Positions 28,861 to 40,500 of a stretch of 64,000 bases of DNA are shown here, piece after piece. Under the pieces are notes generated by a model. That model made no database searches, was not told where the DNA came from, and was given only the letters and a program-made list of their open reading frames with translations. Made by a program: the position numbers and the translations under genes. The stretch spans positions 14,633,787-14,697,786 of the forward strand of contig OU342821.1 in NCBI GenBank assembly GCA_910591455.2, in the 5' to 3' direction. Within the stretch, counting starts at the first letter, position 1. Each line of letters begins with the position of its first letter. Source of the stretch: Pholis gunnellus. Its lineage: Eukaryota > Chordata > Actinopteri > Perciformes > Pholidae.

Positions 28861-31800
28861 ATGGACGTGTTCAAGAAGGGTTTCTCCAAAGCCAGGGATG
28901 GGGTCGTGTTGGTGGCGGAGAAAACCAAGCAGGGAGTGAGTGGAGCAGCTGAGATGACGAAAGATGGGGTCATGTTTGTCGGTGAGTGCTGGGAATTCAT
29001 TTGATTTATGAATATGTTACAATCATGACTATTACGCAACAACACTCACTCTGAGCCTGAATAAATAAGTGATTGTTTTTTTTAATCATGTGTGCACTGT
29101 TTTGTTCATATTTTCGGACTAATTGAGCTTCACCTGCATCCTTTCAGGTACCAAAACAAAGGATGGAGTCACAACAGGTAAGATCATATATTAATTCAGG
29201 GCATCTGTCCCATTTCTCTTGTTGGTCTGAAAAAAAGAAAATAGTGTATTAATTTACACATTTTGTAAACTGCAGCTGCTTTTTTTTTACACAATAGATC
29301 TTTGACATAAAAGCAGAAAGAGTAATCTCACTGGGTCCTCAGGTGGTCAGTGAGAGAGATGTAACTCTGCAGGTGTCATATTTCACCGTCTTACTCCACA
29401 CAACCTGCCTAACCCCCCATGGGCCCGGCCCCGCCATTTCTCATACATAACAAGCTGAGGAGCCGGGGGGAGACTTCCTGTTATAGGCATCCAGGGAGAC
29501 GGCTGTATTGTTGTAACATAGCCACGAGTAAAGTGAGTGCTTTTGGAAATGTGGTTATATACAAAGTGTCTAAGCCACTAAGTGAGGGAGGATATTTATT
29601 TTACCATAGACCATATGATCTGCATAATCTGCTTTTAAGAGGTCCTTATATGATGCGGATACGATGCCTTATATCAAAGTGCAGCTTAGTTGTGATTAAT
29701 CATTATGTGTAAATATATTCCACCATACAGTGCAGAGCATTCCAACCTTTTTGGCTTGTTGCCCCCTAAAATAAAGCTATGTCCTTGTGACCCCATGTCA
29801 CTGGTTGTATAAGTGTTATTTTTTTCTGTAGTCCTATACTGCTAATAGTCTCGCATCCTCTCGAATTTAACTTGTGAATCATTCGTTAGGGCCCTGATCC
29901 CCAGGTTGGGAACCACTGGTGTAAATACATTTAGCACATGCAGATCGGGCAGCTTGGTTCTGAATGTATATATCAAGAGAATATCGGTACTGATTGACTT
30001 TTTCGCCCTTAATTTAAAAATGACGCCTCACTGAATTAAAAGAAAATGTATATTTACAACACGCCTTTCCAAAACAGTTCATGTTTACCATAAAAGTCAC
30101 AAGAAGGACACCTAGGATCAGATACTGATGTGCAAAACTACACATTACACAACAATCCAGCGCTCAGACAGTAAAAGGCGTGGTGAAACTCTGAGAAGTC
30201 TATGAAAGGAAAGTGCCTCAGGCTGTTCCCGAGGTTTTTTCAGTCAACCAAATGACGCGACAGGTGCTGATCCAGTCTTAAACCGCTCTGTAGGGCGTTC
30301 CAACTAGAAGCGTTACTCCAGGTGCAGTAATGCAGAATGTAGCCTCCCCCATGTTGTTCGACGCAAACAACTGTGTCTTAATGTTACAATATCCTATATT
30401 CAAGCAATAGCACTATTTATAACATGAGACTATTTGAAAGAAGAAAGAGCACAAGCTTTTGTCCAACCTAATTGTTGGATTAGTGTTGGATTGGTTGTGC
30501 ACATTTCCAAAACATATTTATGTTTCCTGATTTTATGGTTGTTCCTTTAGCACATCCATCTAAGCAATGTGTTAGTATTAAATCAATACATGATGTTAAG
30601 CATAAAAGTTCCTGTCAATATGTTTCACTAACATCTACAAATCCTTTTAATCACGGTGGATCCATGTATTTTGAGATGCTTATTTTTCTACACGCTAATC
30701 CTCACAGACTGGTATTGAGTTTCTATAGAGATACACCCCCCTCTAATGCCCTTCTTCTTCTTCTTCTTCTTCTTCTTCTTCTTCTTCTTCTTCTTCTTCT
30801 TCTTCTTCTTCTTCTCTTCGTCCCTACAGCCGTGTCTGGAGTGTCACAGGTGGGTGGAGCCATGGTCACCGGGGTGACCGCCGTGGCCCACAAAACGGTG
30901 GAGGGAGCCGGCAACATTGTCTGTGCCACTGGATTGGTCAAGAAGGATCCGGCCAAACAAGTAAGGAAGATACTTTTCAGTATCAGTAAATCAGTAAATC
31001 AGTATATATCTAGGCTATCATTTGTATTTGTTGTCACTTGACATGTATTTATTGGGGTTAAAATGTGTACCAAAATGAATAAGTTTGACCTATTTTTCCG
31101 CCCTCTACAGTAGTACGCTCACGTGCGGGTGAGAATTTTGAGGTCCGATTGATCTGTGATTGGTGAATATTTTTGTGGCCTGGCACTTAATATAGTTCAT
31201 AGTATCAATTCAATTCTAACAGTCACAAAAGCAGCTAACCAGCTACAGGGCGGAAGTTGTTAGCTGTTGCTTTAGTGATCTGAGCTCTTCGTACGTTACC
31301 AACTCGGGACTCTGTTACTCCGTGTCGCGATTTAAACAGTTCCCAAAAAACATGTCCAAAACCATATTTAAAAATATATACAGAATAAGGCAATAATTAT
31401 ATTTTCCCTACACAAAAAGGAGAATTAAAATGTCAATGCAACTTGTGCTCGTCTGACCACGCTTGCAGTATGCTCACACTTGTCCAGACATACTAATATG
31501 CAATGACACATCTTTGCAGCACAGCACATCTCTCCACAGTGGCTGCCAGCTATAACTCAAAATGGCCTCCTTTACCTTGAGTCATTTGTCATCACTTCTC
31601 ATATCCACTGCCTGTCGGTCTTCTCTGAAATGAAAGCCGTTACACATTGTTAGCTTCCCAGCATTGTTCGTCTTGTCATTCAGGCCATCGTGTGTCCAAA
31701 GGAGGAGGAGGTAAGGGCAGTTATAACTGCAGCAAATCATTTACTGCTGCGACACAAGTCAAACACGAAACATGATTTTCCTTTCTCCTTTTCTTTCTTG

Positions 31801-33540
31801 CCCTGTATAGCGAAGATTTTGACAGCTGTTGGTGTAGATTTTTTTATACAGTCAGGGCTATAGCTACTATTTAGGACACTGAGATTATACTCTGATCAAC
31901 AACTGGTTAAGTGCAAAAAAAGGGAAACAATTCACCGAAAAGAAGACTACAAGTAAACGGCGCACAGTTTCACATTTTTCAATGAGAATTCAAAAGGTTT
32001 GTCAGACCTCAAGGATACCTGCTGTGGGTATTGGTGAGAAACACTGAATGTAAACAAAAGCTTTGAGTAAGTATCCCTTAATCACTACTTTTACTTTACA
32101 CCATCTCCTATCAGCGCAGGCAGAGCAACAAAAGGAGCAGATGGCCTTCATGCTCATGCTCTGCTTTGTGTTCCTACACTGAACCAAACACTGTTCTTCC
32201 TTTGTCTCAAACCATCGCAGTTACACTACCCTGTGGTTTGTATCTGGATTAATAAGGTGTGAAAATCTGATGTAATTCTGAGAGGACGACTAAATTTGTA
32301 ATTACCCGCGTCTCTCGTGACATCGTTGTGAGTAGCAGGAAATGAAGCCAATCAATCTCTGAAAGGTTTGTTGTGATGCTCGATCTCCCGCCTCTTAATT
32401 AACACAATTTACACACCAAGGGATAACATCACACACACACACACACAGACGCACACATGCACACATGTCTTCAGCTGTGCTTCAATTGGCTGTGATCCGT
32501 GACAAGTACAAGACAAAAAAGATAAGATACCAAAGAAATCATCGAGTTATTTTCCTGCCAATGGCAACAACTGACACCTGTACAAGCAGATCTTTTAATG
32601 AAGCAGTCAAATTATTCTTCCACTGCTGGTGCCATCCTTCATTGCTGACATTTGCTGCATTTGATTTCACGATCAAAGGACGCTTGTGGTATTTTCCCAC
32701 AAAAGGGGTTTACGATATTACGGTTGGCGAGATGGCTAATATTCACCCTGAGGGATAAAACACTGATGGAGCTCCACCTGGAATGAGATCAGCCTCATTA
32801 CGAGGATGACAAGCCAAACTGGCAGGCATGCACAGACAAACAGATGGACAAACAGATACAGAGTGTGCGTGACCGATGGAGATATGGTGGACAAACCGAG
32901 AGGAATAAACACAAAAAGAAAATCCTGGTATTCCCACAGCGAGAGAGTGACACGCAGACAGCAGCAGCTTGTGCTCGTTTAACCATCATTAGCCATTAAT
33001 CGTCATTAATATTGATTCGATTAAAAAATTGATGCCAGGTCAAGAGAGCACATCAAAGATGGTCTCCTGTGTGTCTGACACACACACTTAGACACACAAA
33101 CAGAGGAAGGTGGGATGCTGAGTCTGATTGATCTCCTCATCTAGTTGTTTCTCCAATTCATCAGCGGCTGGTGACTCATATCAGGAGACAGCGAAAGCCA
33201 GAGAGGTAGAAGGAGAGGAAAGAGACAATGAGATAGAGCGTGGTAGGTGGAGTGGTGGGGACCCGAGGTGGAGACGCGACAGGAAATAGAAAATGGCCAA
33301 CGACAACACGACTTATTGCTCAGATCTTTTCAGCGGCATGCAATAAAAGAGGCTGCCATATTTTCACCTCCCCGGAGGCAATTTCTGCGTTGAAACAAAG
33401 CAGAATGGAGGCCAGGGGTTACTTTGATTTGGATTTGGAAGGTGGTTTACAAAGATATTTGAGGTTTGGTTTGTCCTGAAAAGCGAACAAATCTTTTAAC
33501 TTTTGGCCAAGGTGGTGTCTATGGTCAGTCCAGCTGTGCG

Positions 33541-33578
<38 letters not shown>

Positions 33579-35061
33579 ACATGAGCACACGTGTCTCTAG
33601 CTCTGCTGGGTGACCAGATGGAGGCTCGATGGGTGGCGTTAAATGCAACAGCAGGAGTAGAAGGTGCAGTCAGTGGTTTTAAGGTTATGTCGGCCGCCGG
33701 TGAGCGTGTCCCACTTATATATACACATGCGCACGTCAGCGCACTGTGACCGCTGCCCATTAAGGAAGGTCAGTTCAGCGGTGTGGAGGGCGTCCTTTCA
33801 GCTGGACAGGAGAGACGTCACACACACGCACGCACACACACCCTCACCTCCCCTTTTTCATTAGCGGCTCATGTCTGGTCTCTTTCTCAGCAGCCCACTC
33901 ACTGGAAATGGCCACCAATCATAATGATCGTTATGAAATGAGTGCAAGCGCCTCTTAATGTATGAAGGGACAAAGCAGGGATGGGATGAATTCTGTGTGT
34001 TGTTTACCTTTTAAACTTGTGTTATGTAATGTTGCATAAATGATGGCATAATGGTAGTTAGTGCATCCAGATGTTTGTGTCTGGGGGCTGCAACTAATTA
34101 TTGTTTTCATTTTAGATTCATCTGCTGATTATTTTCTCTATTCATTGTTTTCTCTGACATTTCTTTTTTAAAGTGCATATACAGGCTTCCCAAATTAGTC
34201 CCCATGTTTTCACATTAAACATACAGTAACTCCTATGAGATCAAGAAAAAAATTGTTTTCCTTTTTGTCTTTTGCCAGACTGATGACGCCTCAGCAGCAC
34301 AGGACATGGCAGAGTCACCGGTTGATACGGACCCTACTGAGGTATGACTCCACGAGCACAAGTCTATATTTATAATATGTAGCTGCATTTCAAAATCAAA
34401 GAAGGAACCGTTTATGTGATAGAGAAGATAGACATGTCCCTTGTGCATCACAAGGGACATGTTTGGCATTTTCATTTTTCAATTGACACTCATTTTGGTG
34501 TTTGTCAAGTGTTTGATGAAATGCCAAAAATTACTCTTTTATTGCGTGTTTTCCCTCCATAAAAAAACAACAGTGGTATGATGTAAACAGACTGGCATTT
34601 AAAGGGTTCAGATTTTTTTTCAATGAATTCATATTTGGTGATTGGCATCGGAGCTGATGTTGGATACAAATAGAAATTCATGGCAGTTTTCGCATCCTGT
34701 CATTTTTGTAGAGCCTTAAATTCACACCACTATAATCTGAATACACCTGAGGGGATGTTTTTGTACTTTCTGTTCTCTCATCAGCATAAAACTGTTAAAC
34801 TGAATCAGCTGGAATATAGAGTCAAACTAAATGTGCACTAAATCGCATACATTTTAGTCAGGATTGTCTCCCGAACCTGTTTAATTATCTTCCAAAGCTG
34901 AAAAACAAAGGACAAAGAACGCATCTTAATAGGTGTCGTAGCATCACCTCATCTGGTTGTATAATCATCCCGCTGTATGCCGATGCTTCATTCAAGGACA
35001 GCAAACTCACCGCCCACCTCTTGTCCCTCTTGTCTCTCAGGACGACACTGACGACAACTGA
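28861..35061 (+). CDS. snca: alpha-type synuclein, 130 aa, six coding exons
   Basis: Coding exons, in frame at every join: 28861-28981, 29148-29177, 30830-30960, 31684-31710, 34279-34341, 35041-35061 (TGA). Synucleins are small presynaptic proteins that bind curved acidic membranes through 11-residue KTKEGV-type repeats. Residues 1-41 begin MDVFKKGFSKARDGV and carry KTKQGV and MTKDGV repeats; KTKDGV follows. Residues 58-90 (VGGAMVTGVTAVAHKTVEG, ending TGLVKKD) match the alpha-synuclein core rather than beta, which lacks part of it, or gamma, which reads differently. The tail is acidic and ends DDTDDN; its ESPVDTDPTE recalls the human MPVDPDNEA. Unusual points: no tyrosine, cysteines at 82 and 98, a 30-nt third exon (42 nt in human), and about 8 residues missing between KTKDGV and VGGA. 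The protein is shorter than human (140 aa). The alpha assignment is from memory of the families; a gamma-type name in databases is possible. Confidence 0.9.
29735..29925 (+). repeat. interspersed repeat in snca intron
   Basis: It runs from 'cattccaacctttttggctt' to 'caggttgggaaccactg', a pair of end blocks I remember from a very common dispersed vertebrate repeat. No coding capacity. Confidence 0.5.
30751..30815 (+). repeat. CTT repeat forming the pyrimidine tract before a snca exon
   Basis: About 21 uninterrupted CTT units end 14 nt before the splice acceptor 'tccctacag' of the snca exon at 30830. The repeat is the polypyrimidine tract of that intron. The poly-leucine frame through it is not a protein. 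Confidence 0.95.
31684..31710 (+). other. snca: 27-nt microexon of snca
   Basis: It is bounded by 'cttgtcattcag' and 'gtaagg' and encodes AIVCPKEEE in frame. It stands where the acidic tail begins. Being a multiple of three it could be skipped without a frameshift. Confidence 0.7.
33542..33577. repeat. GT microsatellite
   Basis: About eighteen GT units in a snca intron. A shorter AC run lies at 32431-32448 in the same intron. Confidence 0.9.
34432..34462. repeat. perfect 14-bp hairpin in the last-but-one snca intron
   Basis: Arms ACATGTCCCTTGTG and CACAAGGGACATGT are exact reverse complements separated by 3 nt. A close relative lies at 56265-56299 inside add1. Confidence 0.9.
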
Positions 35062-35330
35062 TCGAGAGCTTCACAATCAAGAGACCGATGATCAACGACC
35101 GAAACATTCCATGTCGCTCTGCCAAGTCCCGCTGTGCCTCGTTTTTTGGTCCTTTTATGGAGTCTGTGCCCAACATTTGTGTGTGTGTGTGTTTGTGTTG
35201 TTATGTACGTTTGTACAGCAGTATGTGGGTAAATGTTGTACAGAATGAGAGATGTTGTCTGAGTGTTTGTGCCTTTAACACATCAGTCCTTAAAGTGACC
35301 GGCTGTGATTACAGTGAGTAAACGTTCTCA

Positions 35331-35367
<37 letters not shown>

Positions 35368-35725
35368 GTCTTCACTTGTGTGGCTATGTCAATTGCTCAA
35401 ACATTGAAATACACCAATTCAAGCACCTAAGTGTCTCTATATTAATGAAGAATTTACAGTGATCCGTTTGAAATGGAAGCGTAATGATAGTCTCTATTTT
35501 TCTCTGTGTACTGTCACTGTATTTTGCGGTGGACAAAAAAAAAAAAAGTGCTGAGCTATTTGTGCATTCATATTGTATTTTTTAATTTATCACCGCTGTG
35601 ACAAATATATCTCATACTGAATGGACTTTTGGAAACCAAGAGCATGTATAACTACTCAGCTTAACCGCTGCAAAAATTGAATTGATTTGGAGTTATGTGT
35701 TGAATAAAAGTTAAGTTAAAAAGAA
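35062..35725 (+). other. snca: 3' untranslated region of snca
   Basis: It follows the TGA in the last exon without an evident intron and contains a GT microsatellite at 35335-35367. An AATAAA signal stands at 35703-35708, so cleavage is expected about 15-25 nt later. The end is inferred. Confidence 0.65.
35703..35708 (+). terminator. snca: snca poly(A) signal
   Basis: A canonical AATAAA 642 nt after the stop codon, with a T/G-rich stretch ('gtgtgttgttgc') about 20 nt further on. Confidence 0.65.
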
Positions 35726-37150
35726 AAGTGTGTTGTTGCTGTCGTTTTGCTCATTCTGGGGGGACAACAGAGGACAACATGTGCACCAATAAGCATTTTA
35801 GGGATTTCAATATCTGCCAAGATTTTTTTAGCATTAACGAGTTCATGATTGGATATACTGGTATTTTCATCAGGGGGAAATATGTCTTTTGGCATTTGGT
35901 TTAAAAGGCAGGGATAATCCTGCATGCAGCCACGGAACCAACCAGTGTGTTACTACAATAGAACATGTTGGCCTTCAGTGTGTGCTGGAAGCAGCAGAGC
36001 GAAAGAGAAGCAACACTTACAAAAGGTCTGTCCTTGCAAAACAACTCCTCCAGCATCTTTCCCTCCGAGACACAGTTCAGCTCCATTAACACAGAGACAG
36101 ACGTCCCACGTGTACCGTGACATGTTGCTCACTACAAATCCACCTACATTTTGACCACTACTTGAGAGCATGTATATGCAACCCAGTGGTTGCCGAATTT
36201 GAATCTTCTCCCAAGAAAAATGTTTAGAGCCGCACTTCCTCCAGATGTAAACGCGGCCTTTGTGAATCCCCCCCCCTCCCCCCCAACAGTTTCCCTAAAG
36301 AGCAGCACTCCCAGGAACACAGAGTGAGTCATCTAATTCTCTACTTTTCACTTCCATTTCTTACTAATGAACCCTGCAGAGAGGCGTGCACTTGACCGCG
36401 TCCTCGCTCGTTATAGTCCACACCTGTCAGCTGCCGTTTCCTGGAACATCCCCCGCCGACTCGAAAGTGGCCGATGGCCCCACGTTGTTACTGCTCATCG
36501 CGGCTCCACGCAGAGACGGCTACTGTGACAACGTGACGTCTGCTTCGTATTTTGTTGGCTTTATTTCATGATTCGGATAGTTTCGGTGCCCTCACATCGC
36601 CAACTTTCGATCGTTGAGAAATATACTCATCTGCATTACGACGACACTAACATGGCATCGCACCTGTACGCACATAAATCAGTTAAATAGAGAGACCGAG
36701 AGAGAAACAGCTGGGAAATGATGAGAGCATCTCATTTCCTAAATGGCTTGCAACTCGTTTTCCAACAGGTGTGAACACAATTTAGTTTTAGGGCAAAACA
36801 GCCAAAGTGGGAACAGAGATACAAACAAGAAGGTGGAGTCTTTTCTGTAGAACCACTTTCATCTTCTGATTTCATTCCCCCCCCCCCCCCCCATCATCTC
36901 TACTCACACATCCCTGCTACCTTTCAACAACGCTCTGTGGCTTAATTCTCATATTAAAAAGCAGTAAAGTAAAACTAGAAAACTGGATTCACTCCCGCTA
37001 AAGACGCCCACTGAACAATCCATAACTTTTATGTAACAGAACTAATGCTCTCTCTATCATAGCATTTTACTTTTTGCATTTTGATCATGACGGGAATAAA
37101 ACTGCACTTAACTGAGCTTGACCGAAAAAAAAGGAGAATGGAAAGCAGAG
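35726..37150. other. intergenic space between convergent snca and nop14
   Basis: No exon-like frame was seen. A C16 run lies at 36877-36892 and short C-rich stretches near 36270. The two genes end towards each other across this 1.4 kb. Confidence 0.6.
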
Positions 37151-37166
37151 AACATGAAGACACTCA

Positions 37167-37172
37167 TTTATT
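37167..37172 (-). terminator. nop14: nop14 poly(A) signal
   Basis: TTTATT on the plus strand reads AATAAA on the minus strand, 365 nt after the nop14 stop codon. This is the nearest canonical signal I saw; alternatives were not excluded. Confidence 0.45.
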
Positions 37173-37536
37173 TTCATTATAGTGATGGATTCTGGTGGTA
37201 AAACAAGAAGAATGCAAACCGAGTATTAACTGCTGTGTTGACTGACACTTCCAACAACAGTATCCGATGTTCGCATCAAACGCCTACATCATAATATTTG
37301 ACAACTTGGGTGTTTGTTTCTGACAGCTATTTGTCAAACACTCTAAAATGCTGTGACAAGGAAGTGGAACTTGTCCCATCACGCAATTTAAAAAAAGAAG
37401 CCATAAAGTACAAAACGGCTCCTAGTTCCACAGGTGTCAACCTTGAACGGGACCGTTATCCACATCTGGACGTGAGACGGCCACTTGACAGGAAACGGAT
37501 GACGGAAAGATACGATGAAGAGAGAGATTCTGTGTT

Positions 37537-40500
37537 TCACTTCTTCTTCCTCCTCTTCAGGGCCTTCCACTCTCCCTCCTGAGTGGCCAAGCTGCCGAAG
37601 AGCTCCCTCACTTTCCTCTTTCTCTCCGAATCTCTGAAACACAGAAGAGCGCAACAAGTTAAAGGCTTTTTTTCCCCCCCTCACAGAAACATGTTTGTTT
37701 CTCTTCCACATGGACACTCCATGTTATCCGTACCTGTCCATGACCTCATTGAGCTTCTCTCTGGCCAGGAAGCGCGTGTCCTTCCTGATCTCCCTCAGAG
37801 CGCCCTTAAACTCCTTCTTGTACTTGTGCTTCAGTTTCTCCTGCTCTCTCTCCACTCTGGTGCTGCCACGTTTCTTTCCAAAGTCCAACCTGACAAATAG
37901 GAAAGAAGCAAATGAAGGTATTTAAAAACAAATGCCGCTGTCAGCAAATGTGCATGCTAGATCTCATTTTAGCAGATGTTTTGGACTCGTTGGATTACAT
38001 CTTACACTTCAACAATCTTGGGTGTGAACAGCTTCAGAGGAATCGGCTTCTTCCGCTCTAAAACCAGCCGACTGCGACTCACGGGAGCACTGCCGACGCT
38101 CTCCAGGATCTCACCGTGGAGCTCCTGCAGCAGAACAACAAATATCACAATTAGGGAGAAACTGAGAATCCGATACTTCTAGAGACAAAAAGGGGAGACC
38201 TGGCTGTATAACAAACATCTCTTTGGCACCAACCTGTAAAAGCTCTGGTAACGTTTGGGCTGAGAGGTGTTTGGAAAGCAGCGCTCCGATTGGCTGAAAG
38301 ACGCACGCGAAGGACGGGAGGTCTTTGTAGAGCAGACAGCATCGCTTCACCAGGTCCAGGCAAGTAGACAGACACATCAACCTGCAGAGAGACAGAGCTC
38401 GTGGTTATTACCAGGGGGAAAAAAAATGCTTTATCATTTTCTTATTACTGATTTTAGGTACATAAAAGATAAGATTGGGGTTTGTTCTTTGTCACTAACA
38501 GGTGTTTTTCATTTTCTTTGACGAATAGTCGGCAAATTTAATCAAATTAATCCATCTCCAACATAACTGCGCTCGAGTTTGGGTCAGAGCGCTTTATGGC
38601 ATGTTATGAGTATCAGTTGAGTACAAATAAAAAATGTATATTCTCGCCACCCGTGCACTGAAGCCTGTTTACAAGCTCTGCTTTGTGCGCCCACACAGCA
38701 GCTGCTGTGTGAAAGCACACTGGCGACTCATCAGAATCACAAGAGTGGATGCATCAGCTCTGAGCAGCACAGTCTGTGCAGGTAAACGCCGTGTGATGAT
38801 TCATCTTAGCTTTTCATACTCGTACATTAACAAAGACCCTCATCACACATTTATTCCACTGCATTTGTTATATAATGTTGTGAAGCAATTGTTTAAAGAA
38901 AAGACCATAATGAGTGCATGCGTGTGTGTGCTTCCATTGTCTATTTGTTGTGCTAAAAAACAAACTAACTTGTGTTTTTTCACTTGTAGAAAAGATAATT
39001 AATCAGTCTAACTTCGTCTCTTTGTGTCTTGATATTTGTTGGTCCTCAGATTTTGGTCCAAGCTGAAGACGAGAAGACAAAACGTTTTCTCACACTTCAT
39101 CGCTCTCTCTCAGCTGGGCATCTAACTGTCTCCAGACCAGTGCTCCCTCCTGTTATTACACGGTGTTATTACATGGTGTTGTTTCATACTCTACTCTGAA
39201 TGGCCAATTAAGGCATCCTGAGATCTGTTGCTTCTGAATGCCATGTCTCTGTGGGGTCAGCGGTCCATACAGAGGGGTTTACAAAACAACATCTGGGGAG
39301 GCTTTAAATTTAGAAAGCATTTGTGGGAGAGTGAACACACAAACCATGGACAGTAATTGAATAAAGAAATGACGACAGTGATCTTGTCATCCAAAGCTTT
39401 CTGATAAGCCTGGATAGGTTCATTATTTCCTCAAAACATGACTCACATGCCCATATTAAGCTGTATTTCATCATTCCTCCTGTCCACACAGGCTGAGAAG
39501 ACACACAATGTTTCTCCAAATCTACAGTCTTCATTCTGTCCTCAAATAAGCTTTTTAAAGTTTAACGGAAGCTAATGGCTTCCACTTTGGCTGCCTGAGA
39601 CAAATCAAGTGGGAATCTTCCAACGTTAATACATTTTTTTTGGGTAGAGAAAACACTTTATTTCCCTGTGTATTTCCTAACTAATGTCGTACTCCTTAAT
39701 GTTAGTTAGCATTGGTTCATAGTAATCATGTGGATTTGCGTCACATTGATGAAGAAAATGTTTTGCTAATTGTTCAATGTTACGGGTAGCTTACCAAGTT
39801 TATTCAGCAGAATAACTGAAGAGTAAAACTGACAAGTTGTGTTTTCTTGGTGGTAAAACATGTTCATTAATGAGCCGTAAAAGTGCTCAAATGTGGATTT
39901 CTTTTAACTTTTGAACAAAGCCAGGCTAGCTGCTTTCCCATTTCCACTCATGCTATGCTAAGCTTAGATAATGATCTCTTTGCTTTAGCTTGAGTTGTAG
40001 CGATTCATCTCATCCAACTCTCATCAAGAATGCAAATAAGCAACTATTCCTTTAAATAAAGAAACCTCTTCCCTCCCCTCCTACCTGTGGTGATCTCTGT
40101 CCAGCTCATTTCTGAGTTCCAGGTGTTGAGTCGCTGACAGTGGAAGGCTCTTCTTTGTCCAGCTCTTGCAGGACTCGGAGTCCGACAACACCAGCAGATC
40201 ACTGCACTTCCCCGATGGCCTAAAGGGCGGCACCACAGTGTAACCTGCAACACAATGTCAAAGTCTTGTTGCACCTTACAACTGCTGGCACCCAAAAAAA
40301 AAAAGCACACTAGAATTGTGGAAATGTGTTGTTTAAGATGAGCTCGCGGCTACCTAGAGAGGTCTTGTCCTGCACGGCCAGATGCAGCGTTCCAGACAGG
40401 AAGTTGATGAGCTCCGGCAGGAAGCGCTTTGAAAAAGTGACGTACTCCACTCCCAGACAGCACAGCACCAAGCCCGACGTCACGTCCTGTAAAGTTCTCA

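Noticed and set aside
30520..31041. 173-codon frame with poly-leucine
   Set aside because: It is read through the CTT repeat; only the in-frame part 30830-30960 is a real exon of snca.
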